Source: Butyrivibrio sp. FCS014 (GTDB lineage Bacteria; Bacillota; Clostridia; Lachnospirales; Lachnospiraceae). From it: 64,000 nt of DNA. The notes below the pieces were generated by a model. The model ran no database searches. It saw only the letters and a program-made list of their open reading frames with translations, and had not been told where the DNA came from. The position numbers and the translations under genes were made by a program. Shown one piece after another: positions 56,054-64,000 of this stretch (within the stretch, counting starts at the first letter, position 1; the number at the start of each line of letters is the position of its first letter). Location of the stretch: the NCBI RefSeq assembly GCF_000526935.1, contig NZ_JAHA01000008.1, forward strand, positions 310,001 to 374,000, read 5' to 3'.

Positions 56054-56932
56054 ATGGCATATCTTGGAAACAGCGCTCGGACAAAAGAGGTACTGGCTAA
56101 GTACAACATGAGCGCCAAGAAGAAATTCGGACAGAACTTCCTGATAGACGGAAATGTTCTGGAGAACATAGTGGAGGCAGCAGGAGTCACAGATGACGAC
56201 TGCGTTCTGGAGATCGGACCGGGAATCGGGACACTGACCCAGTACCTGGCGGAAGCTGCAGGAAGAGTGGTGGCGGTTGAGATAGACAAGGGACTTATCC
56301 CGGTACTGGCCGATACCCTCTCTGAGTACAACAACGTGACGGTCATAAACGAGGACGTCCTGAAGGTTGATATTGCGGCCATTGCAGATGAGTACAACGG
56401 CGGAAGGCCCATGAAGGTCGTAGCTAACCTGCCTTACTACATAACAACCCCCATTATCATGAAGCTCTTTGAGAGCGGGGCTCCCATCGAGAGCATCACG
56501 GTAATGGTCCAGAAGGAGGTCGCCGACAGGATGACGGAGGGGCCGGGAAGTAAGGACTACGGCTCATTATCCCTGGCAGTTGGATTTTACGCCAAGGCAG
56601 AGCCTGTGTGCGATGTACCGCCAAGCTCATTTATCCCGCAGCCTAACGTGGGATCGGCGGTGGTAAGGCTTTCCAAATATGATGAGCCTAAGGTCAGTGT
56701 CGGGGACGCGGGCTTTATGTTTGAGATCATAAGAACAGCCTTCAATCAGAGGAGAAAAACTCTTTCGAATGCTCTGTCAAACAACCCTTCCATCGGGGTT
56801 TCCAGGCAGCAGGTGCAGGATGCGCTCACCAAAATGGGGATCAATGACAAGGCAAGGGGCGAAATCCTTACTCTTGAGCAGTTTGCAGGGCTTTCGGACA
56901 TTTTACAAAGAGATAGTGCTATGATAAACTAA
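56054..56932 (+). CDS. rsmA: 16S rRNA dimethyladenosine transferase RsmA/KsgA
   Basis: A 292-residue enzyme that dimethylates two adjacent adenines near the 3' end of 16S rRNA. It has [16 protein letters not shown], the SAM motif [22 protein letters not shown] and the catalytic [10 protein letters not shown]. The C-terminal helical domain includes [15 protein letters not shown]. Normal length; the next gene starts 41 bases later. Confidence 0.95.
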   Translation: MAYLGNSARTKEVLAKYNMSAKKKFGQNFLIDGNVLENIVEAAGVTDDDCVLEIGPGIGTLTQYLAEAAGRVVAVEIDKGLIPVLADTLSEYNNVTVINEDVLKVDIAAIADEYNGGRPMKVVANLPYYITTPIIMKLFESGAPIESITVMVQKEVADRMTEGPGSKDYGSLSLAVGFYAKAEPVCDVPPSSFIPQPNVGSAVVRLSKYDEPKVSVGDAGFMFEIIRTAFNQRRKTLSNALSNNPSIGVSRQQVQDALTKMGINDKARGEILTLEQFAGLSDILQRDSAMIN

Positions 56933-56973
56933 CTACTAGATATAGTAGTAATAGCACCAAAGGGGTGGATATT

Positions 56974-59900
56974 TTGGATAAAGTTGAGTATAGAATCAGG
57001 GCCGACGAGATCAAGGCTTTGATCGGGGAAGGAAGATATGCCGAGGCAGTTAAGATCGCCGATACCATCGACTGGAAGCGTGTTAAGAGCGTCCAGATGC
57101 TGTGTACCATCAGTGATCTTTATAAGATAAACAGACGCTATACGGAGAGCCGTGACGTTCTTCTTATGGCTTACGACAGGCACCCTACAGGGAGGCTTAT
57201 AGTTTACTCACTCTGCGAGCTGGCCATTAAGATGGGCGAGTTTGTTCAGGCTGTTGAGTATTACAAGGAATTCGTAAGAATAGCTCCCAGGGACACAGGA
57301 AGATACATACTTCAGTACAAGCTCTACGAAGCTCAGGAAGTAAGCCTTGAGGAGAGGATTGCAGTCCTTGAGGAGTTCAAGAAGCACGATTACCGTGAGA
57401 GATGGGCTTATGAACTTGCCTATCTTTACCACAGAGTCGGACTTACCACAGAGTGTGTAGAGGAATGTGATGAGATGTTTCTCTGGTTCGGAGAGGGCAG
57501 ACATGTCATGAAGGCCCTGGAGCTCAAAGCTCTTCACGAGCCTCTTTCTCCCGAGCAGCAGGATCGCTATTTAAGATACAAGCAGGCTCATGGCGGTATA
57601 GTTGATGCCACCATCGTATCCGAGAAGGACGAGGTGGGCAAGGATGAGACCAGGACTGTAGAAATCAAGCAGCCCACCAAGGAGATGCCGCCTGTTACCG
57701 ATGAGGTGATCGAGGCCTATAACAGAGGAGAGGTTCCTCAGGAAGAGGATCTTGGGGAGACCAGAGAGTTCAACCCTTCGGATTACCACAATGAAGCTGC
57801 AGGCCCTGAGCCTGAATTACAGGAGCAGCCCCGGGAGGAAGCACCGGCTGAGGAGGTTCCTTCAGAGGAGCCGCAGGAAGAACCTGCAAAGAGGGATCCT
57901 TACGAGATAGTTTACCCTCCCATCAGTGAGATAAAAGAGCCATCATTTGACGTTAGCTCTTTTAACACAACCAATCTGCAGGCAGCGCTGGCAGAAGGAC
58001 TTCGCGAGGTTATAGGAAACGAGGAGTCGGACACCAAGACCTTTGAGCCTATCAAGGAAGAAGCTGCGCAGGGACTGGTTCAGCCCATCACCGAGGAGAT
58101 ATTCGAAGAGGATTCTGACAGCCTTACATCCGAAGATGTAGATGCCTATGCAGAAGATGAGGAATTACCGGAAGAAGAGGTGCCCGCAGATGAGCAGCTG
58201 CAGGAGGAGCCTCAGATTTCTGATGGTTCCATGCAGGAAGTATTTGCACATACCGATCCCAGGATGGGAATTGAGATAAAGTACGGCGGAAACGGACCTA
58301 TTCTTGGAGAAGAGAAGGTTTCGGAAGCCGGGGAGACAGTGGAGCCAGAGATCGAGGAGCAGCCGGAGGAAGAACCTGTTCAGGAGACACTTCCCTTTGC
58401 TCAGCCTTCACCGGCATCTTACGCTGCGCAGCCCCTTGAAGAGGAGAAGCCCGGCGCTGTTATTCACCCCAACGCCAGCTATCAGATGCACAATCACTTT
58501 GAGAGCATGCTGTCTCAGGAGTACGACGGACAGATCAGTATGGCTGTAGAGCCTGAGCCTGCCGTTGAGAAGCAGATCACAGGGCAGATCAGTATTGCCG
58601 AGTACATGGCAAACTGGGAGCAGTTCAAGAAAGAACAGCAGCAGAAGCAGTTCGAGAGGATCAAACAGAGAGTTTCCGATGAGACCGGAGACATGTTTGC
58701 CGACTACGACGAGAAGACCAAGGCCGGCCTTCAGGAGAAGATAGAGAAGGCCATCAATGAGGCCATCAAGAAGGAACGTCATGAAAAAGCCTCAGGAAGA
58801 GGCGACTGGTCCGTCAAGCAGGAAGATGTCATCAACGCAGCTGTTGAGGAGGTAATGGATCAGGAAGGTCTTGCCCCTGCCGAGAGCTATGAAGATGAGC
58901 CGGAAGTTCCGGAAGAAGACATCATATACGAGGAGCAGGTTGAAACAAAGCAGGAAGAGCCCGTTGTTTTGGAAGAGCCTGCACCTGCAGAGCCTGTGGA
59001 GCCCCAGGAGAGCCTTGGAGATTTCCGTGAGGTTACCGATCCTGCCTACAGCATAGGAGAAGGAACAGACAATCCTGTGGTAAGCGCAGCCACATCGGAA
59101 GATGTAGCATACAGTCCTGCCCAGGAGGTTGAGGAGACTACAATAGAGGCCGGCGAAGCAGAAGATGACAATGATCTTGAGCCCGTCAGCGCTGAAGCCA
59201 TGACAGCCAAGATTCCGCTTGAAGAAGCTGCTGCAGCCTTGGCAGCACAGGCAGGGCAGGATATCTCTGCAGTGACAGCCGCCAAAGAGGAGAAGCCTGC
59301 GGCGCCGGAGCAGCCTGTGAAGGAAGAAACCAAGCCTGAGAATAAGCCCGAGGCAAAGGCCTCCGAGAAGAAAAAGCACCATATCGGCAACAGAGAGCTG
59401 GAGGAGCGTGTTCGTACCATGACTCCCGAAGAGAAAGAGCTCTTTGGTCCGTATATCCATCATAAGAAATCCAGGAGACAGATCATCAATGCCATCGACA
59501 ATATGAGCATGGATGCCTTCTCCGGCAATGCCATCGTAACCGGCGAGGAAGGCGCCGGAACCGTAAATCTGGCCAAGGGTCTTATCAAGGCCATGCAGGT
59601 TTCCGACTCCAACTTCAGCGGCAAGGTGGCCAAGATCACTGCCAACACCCTGAACAAGAAGAGCACAGCCGGCATCTTCGAGAAGCTGGCCAACGGTGCG
59701 CTTATTATCCAGAGAGCGGCAGACCTTGAGCCCGAGACCGTAAGCGAACTTCTTAAGATCCTCCAGGAGGAGAACAAAGGCCTTGTTATCGTAATGGAAG
59801 ATACCAAGGAGGATATGGACAGATTCCTGGACAAGAACCCGTCCCTTAAGCAGAGCTTCAACGTAAGAGTAGATATTGAGGCGCTGGATGACGATTCTCT

Positions 59901-60162
59901 TGTGGCCTATGCAAGACAGTATGCCCTTGAGAGAGAATATGCCATCGACAATCTGGGAATACTGGCTCTTCACACCAGGATATCCGAGAGACAGACGCTG
60001 GATCACGACGTAACCGTATCCGAGGTAAAAGACATTGTGGATGATGCCATCTATTATGCGGAAAAAAAAAGCGTAGGCCATCTGGTTGATGTTTTAGTCA
60101 ACAAAAGATACGATGAAAATGATATGATTATTCTTAGAGAAAAAGATTTCATGCATGACTAA
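56974..60162 (+). CDS. TPR / acidic-linker / degenerate AAA+ (CbxX/SpoVK-like) protein
   Basis: A 1,062-residue protein with no signal or membrane segment. Residues 1-190 form TPR-like helical repeats. About 210-800 is Glu/Pro-rich and probably disordered, with an embedded helical island (about 530-620, including [19 protein letters not shown]). About 805-1060 resembles the CbxX/SpoVK AAA+ fold: [20 protein letters not shown] in the Walker A position, [11 protein letters not shown] for Walker B, and [18 protein letters not shown] matching the family's sensor region. Walker A lacks its Lys and Walker B its Asp-Glu, so it probably cannot hydrolyse ATP. Start TTG 56974 is chosen because AGGGGTGG ends five bases before it; GTG 56965 lies inside that site. 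Confidence 0.8.
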   Translation: MDKVEYRIRADEIKALIGEGRYAEAVKIADTIDWKRVKSVQMLCTISDLYKINRRYTESRDVLLMAYDRHPTGRLIVYSLCELAIKMGEFVQAVEYYKEFVRIAPRDTGRYILQYKLYEAQEVSLEERIAVLEEFKKHDYRERWAYELAYLYHRVGLTTECVEECDEMFLWFGEGRHVMKALELKALHEPLSPEQQDRYLRYKQAHGGIVDATIVSEKDEVGKDETRTVEIKQPTKEMPPVTDEVIEAYNRGEVPQEEDLGETREFNPSDYHNEAAGPEPELQEQPREEAPAEEVPSEEPQEEPAKRDPYEIVYPPISEIKEPSFDVSSFNTTNLQAALAEGLREVIGNEESDTKTFEPIKEEAAQGLVQPITEEIFEEDSDSLTSEDVDAYAEDEELPEEEVPADEQLQEEPQISDGSMQEVFAHTDPRMGIEIKYGGNGPILGEEKVSEAGETVEPEIEEQPEEEPVQETLPFAQPSPASYAAQPLEEEKPGAVIHPNASYQMHNHFESMLSQEYDGQISMAVEPEPAVEKQITGQISIAEYMANWEQFKKEQQQKQFERIKQRVSDETGDMFADYDEKTKAGLQEKIEKAINEAIKKERHEKASGRGDWSVKQEDVINAAVEEVMDQEGLAPAESYEDEPEVPEEDIIYEEQVETKQEEPVVLEEPAPAEPVEPQESLGDFREVTDPAYSIGEGTDNPVVSAATSEDVAYSPAQEVEETTIEAGEAEDDNDLEPVSAEAMTAKIPLEEAAAALAAQAGQDISAVTAAKEEKPAAPEQPVKEETKPENKPEAKASEKKKHHIGNRELEERVRTMTPEEKELFGPYIHHKKSRRQIINAIDNMSMDAFSGNAIVTGEEGAGTVNLAKGLIKAMQVSDSNFSGKVAKITANTLNKKSTAGIFEKLANGALIIQRAADLEPETVSELLKILQEENKGLVIVMEDTKEDMDRFLDKNPSLKQSFNVRVDIEALDDDSLVAYARQYALEREYAIDNLGILALHTRISERQTLDHDVTVSEVKDIVDDAIYYAEKKSVGHLVDVLVNKRYDENDMIILREKDFMHD

Positions 60163-60180
60163 CTAATTTAAGGGGGCATC

Positions 60181-62112
<1,932 letters not shown>

Positions 62113-62127
62113 AATATACGCCGAAAT

Positions 62128-62159
62128 AGAAGGTGATGGACAATGTTCCATCACCTTCT
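62128..62159 (+). terminator. 13-bp hairpin after glgB, possible terminator
   Basis: AGAAGGTGATGGA (62128-62140) pairs perfectly with TCCATCACCTTCT (62147-62159) around six bases, 15 bases after the glgB stop. The U-tract after it is interrupted (TTGTGTTGT). Its right arm overlaps the next palindrome. Confidence 0.5.
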
Positions 62160-62181
62160 TGTGTTGTACAACACAAGAAGG
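62154..62181. repeat. 28-base perfect palindrome
   Basis: The left half CCTTCTTGTGTTGT and its exact reverse complement, with no spacer. Shares 62154-62159 with the preceding hairpin, so the two cannot form together in RNA. It is followed by six A residues, so it is not a terminator on the plus strand. Confidence 0.8.
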
Positions 62182-62186
62182 AAAAA

Positions 62187-62260
62187 ATGCGCACTCGCGC
62201 GAAATGTGTATGTTGCCGTTGGCAACCGCGCTCGGCGCGGGAATGCCGCAAGCGGCATTC
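62187..62260. repeat. GC-rich array of four short inverted repeats
   Basis: Consecutive hairpins: GCGC/GCGC (62189-62200), GTTGCC/GGCAAC (62212-62226), CCGCGC/GCGCGG (62226-62240) and GAATGCCGC/GCGGCATTC (62241-62260). Loops are only two to four bases. The block is far richer in G and C than the flanking intergenic DNA and precedes the ribosome-binding site of the last gene. Confidence 0.72.
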
Positions 62261-62291
62261 TATTTGACGTTGATTATTAATGAGGAGCAGA

Positions 62292-64000
62292 ATGAACATT
62301 AGCTTTCAGACCATTACAGGTCAAAAGACCCAGAACGAACCGATTCTTTCAGGCATGGATGCGGACGGAAGGATAGTGTCAGGACCCTCAAAAACAAATT
62401 TATCCGGAAAGGAAGGATACGCTGTAAACCTTGACGGAAGCGGCTTTTCCAGTGACGTATACGGAAAGCACGCAAGAAGCGCGGAAGATGTTTCCAGGAT
62501 GGCTCAGGATACGGATGTCCTGACCAGACATAATTACATGGCTCTTTTATCAAACACCATGTCCCCGGAGGACTTTGCCAAGGCCGCCGAGGATGGTTTT
62601 GATATCAAAAATACTGACAGTGAAGAGACTGTCACCATAGTCGATAAGATCAAGAGCGTTCTTCTTGAGTCCGGCGTGGAGATTGTTGGCTACAACGATG
62701 ACTTAAGTTTCGAGAAACTTTCGAAGATCACCGGAAGCGAAGGCTTTGCAAGATCTATCCAAAACAGCTTCAGACAGAATGACATCCCCCTTACATCAGA
62801 TAATGTAAAGGCAGCAAATCAGGCCTATGAGCAGGTTGAAGAGCTAACAGGCCTTGACGACAGTGCTGTCAAATTTATGGTGCTCAATAACATGAGACCT
62901 ACCATAGAGAACATTTACTTTGCATCCCACAGCACCAACGGCCAGAACGTGGCTGAGCGCGGCTTTTATGCCGAGGGCGGCTACTACGCCCAGAAGGCCG
63001 ACAACATCCACTGGGATCAGCTTGTGCCCCAGATGGAAAAAGTCATCGGCGAAGCCGGCATGGATCCCAAGGATGCAGATAATATAGAAAATGCCAAATG
63101 GATGGTATCCCAGGGAATTCCCCTTACGCCCGAGAACATCACATCCCTGGAAACCATAAGAAGCGTTGAATTCCCCATCTCTTTCGAATTGGCAGCAGGC
63201 GCCACAGCTTCAGCCATTGCAGACGGGAAAAGAGCTGTGGAAGGAGATCTTTCTGATCCAGCCTCTAATCTTACGAAAGCCGCAAGGTATATTGAGGACG
63301 TAAAGAGCATCACCGACGAGAACATAAAGGACACTCTCTCGGAAGGAAAGATACTTAATATAAGAAACCTTACCTCAGAGTTCCATATGGCGGGAACTTT
63401 TGTGGAAGAGACAGACTCCAGGTTTGTGACCGCAAGGCTTCAGCTGGAGGAGGTCCGTCTTCAGATGACGGTGGAGGCCAACAAGCAACTTCTTGACAGC
63501 GGCTTCTCCATCGACACAGCCCCCATGGAAGACCTTATTGAGAGGCTTAAGACCACTCTTGGATATATGGGAGATGAGGCAGCAGGCAAGAGCGTCGACG
63601 AGATAACACAGGTGACTCCTGCCAATACAGCTGTCATTGCCAGAATGACCATGAGCAGGGTCAGCATTATAAAGGAAGGTCCTGCCGACGTAGTAGGAAA
63701 GCTCTCCGGAAGCTTTGAGAGCATGAGCCTGTTTAAGATAAGTACGGTTTCAGAGGAGATGACAACCCGCTTCAGACAGGCCGGAGAGGGCTATGAAAAG
63801 CTCATGACCGCTCCCAGGGCAGACCTTGGAGACAGCATTAAAAAGGCCTTCAGAAATGTGGATGACATCTTAAAGGATCTGGGAAAAGAGCTGTCGGATG
63901 AAAACAGACGCACCATAAGGATCCTCGGTTATAACAGAATGGAAGTAAGCGAGGAGAACTTCGAGAAGGTAAGAGCCCTCGACGTAAAACTCCAGGCCAC
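62292..64000 (+). CDS. DUF6240-like protein, 5' part (runs off the window)
   Basis: An open frame of 569 codons with no stop before the window end. GAGGAG lies five bases before ATG 62292. The translation begins MNISFQTITGQKTQNEPILS and is hydrophilic, mostly helical, Lys/Glu/Asp-rich, with no signal or membrane segment. It resembles large Lachnospiraceae proteins annotated DUF6240 that occur near flagellar genes; recall of the family is moderate. It shows conserved-looking repeats such as LSDENRRTIRILGYNRMEVSEENFEKV near the edge. Function unknown. Confidence 0.7.
   Translation, partial: MNISFQTITGQKTQNEPILSGMDADGRIVSGPSKTNLSGKEGYAVNLDGSGFSSDVYGKHARSAEDVSRMAQDTDVLTRHNYMALLSNTMSPEDFAKAAEDGFDIKNTDSEETVTIVDKIKSVLLESGVEIVGYNDDLSFEKLSKITGSEGFARSIQNSFRQNDIPLTSDNVKAANQAYEQVEELTGLDDSAVKFMVLNNMRPTIENIYFASHSTNGQNVAERGFYAEGGYYAQKADNIHWDQLVPQMEKVIGEAGMDPKDADNIENAKWMVSQGIPLTPENITSLETIRSVEFPISFELAAGATASAIADGKRAVEGDLSDPASNLTKAARYIEDVKSITDENIKDTLSEGKILNIRNLTSEFHMAGTFVEETDSRFVTARLQLEEVRLQMTVEANKQLLDSGFSIDTAPMEDLIERLKTTLGYMGDEAAGKSVDEITQVTPANTAVIARMTMSRVSIIKEGPADVVGKLSGSFESMSLFKISTVSEEMTTRFRQAGEGYEKLMTAPRADLGDSIKKAFRNVDDILKDLGKELSDENRRTIRILGYNRMEVSEENFEKVRALDVKLQA

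Noticed and set aside
58792..60081. 429-codon open frame on the minus strand
   Set aside because: Lies wholly inside the plus-strand TPR/pseudo-AAA+ gene, has no ribosome-binding site and no recognisable domain; a by-product of Glu-rich codon use.

Overview
The window is the replication-origin region of a low- to mid-GC Gram-positive bacterium, most likely a Lachnospiraceae member of the Butyrivibrio/Pseudobutyrivibrio/Roseburia type. This is inferred from the classical Firmicutes origin gene order (rpmH-rnpA-yidD-yidC-jag-mnmE-mnmG-rsmG-parA-parB to the left, dnaA-dnaN-S4-recF-gyrB-gyrA to the right), from a DUF4446 gene next to serS, from the many GGDEF and sensor-kinase genes, from rubrerythrin, and from the SufCBDSU cluster. 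No mobile element, prophage or CRISPR array was seen.

Layout. (1) 1-9,688, all on the minus strand: start of serS, DUF4446, parB, parA, three parS sites, rsmG, mnmG, mnmE, a terminator, then jag, yidC, yidD, rnpA and rpmH. (2) 9,689-10,203: the origin, with clustered DnaA boxes and divergent rpmH and dnaA promoters. A second small DnaA-box group follows dnaA, so the origin looks bipartite. (3) 10,204-24,780, plus strand: dnaA, dnaN, S4 gene, recF, gyrB, gyrA, then a run of closely spaced genes: a degenerate GGDEF protein, exonuclease III, an alpha/beta hydrolase, and an MBOAT acyltransferase with an SGNH-like partner. (4) 24,852-33,586: murG with its own promoter, a TSCPD protein, a LacI-like/GGDEF fusion, an SMP-30 protein, reverse rubrerythrin (-), an RpiR regulator with luxS and mtnN, and pgi (-). 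(5) 33,733-44,768: two histidine kinase/response regulator pairs, an RluA pseudouridine synthase, an O-antigen-ligase-like membrane protein, a VTC/DUF4956 pair, a DUF3810 metalloprotease, a lipoprotein and a Fur-family regulator. (6) 44,791-46,084: a metal-exporter-like permease behind a perfect palindrome, then tRNA-Gly(TCC) whose 3' trailer is a tandem twin-hairpin RNA with its own terminator. (7) 46,085-64,000: sufCBDSU, a YgjP-type metallopeptidase, a chemotaxis receptor with an orphan sugar-binding lipoprotein, tRNA-Lys(CTT), tatD, rsmA, a large TPR/acidic-linker/pseudo-AAA+ protein, glgB, an unusual array of inverted repeats, and the start of a DUF6240-like gene that runs off the window.

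How the parts fit. The left arm couples ribosome/RNA processing, membrane insertion, tRNA modification and chromosome segregation; the right arm couples initiation, clamp and gyrase. The accessory part is mostly envelope modification, nucleotide and two-component signalling, methyl-cycle recycling, metal/redox handling and Fe-S assembly. The items most likely to be undescribed are the twin-hairpin RNA after tRNA-Gly (45,737-45,866), the inverted-repeat array before the last gene (62,128-62,260) and the pseudo-AAA+ protein (56,974-60,162). All calls come from reading the sequence alone; no database search was run.
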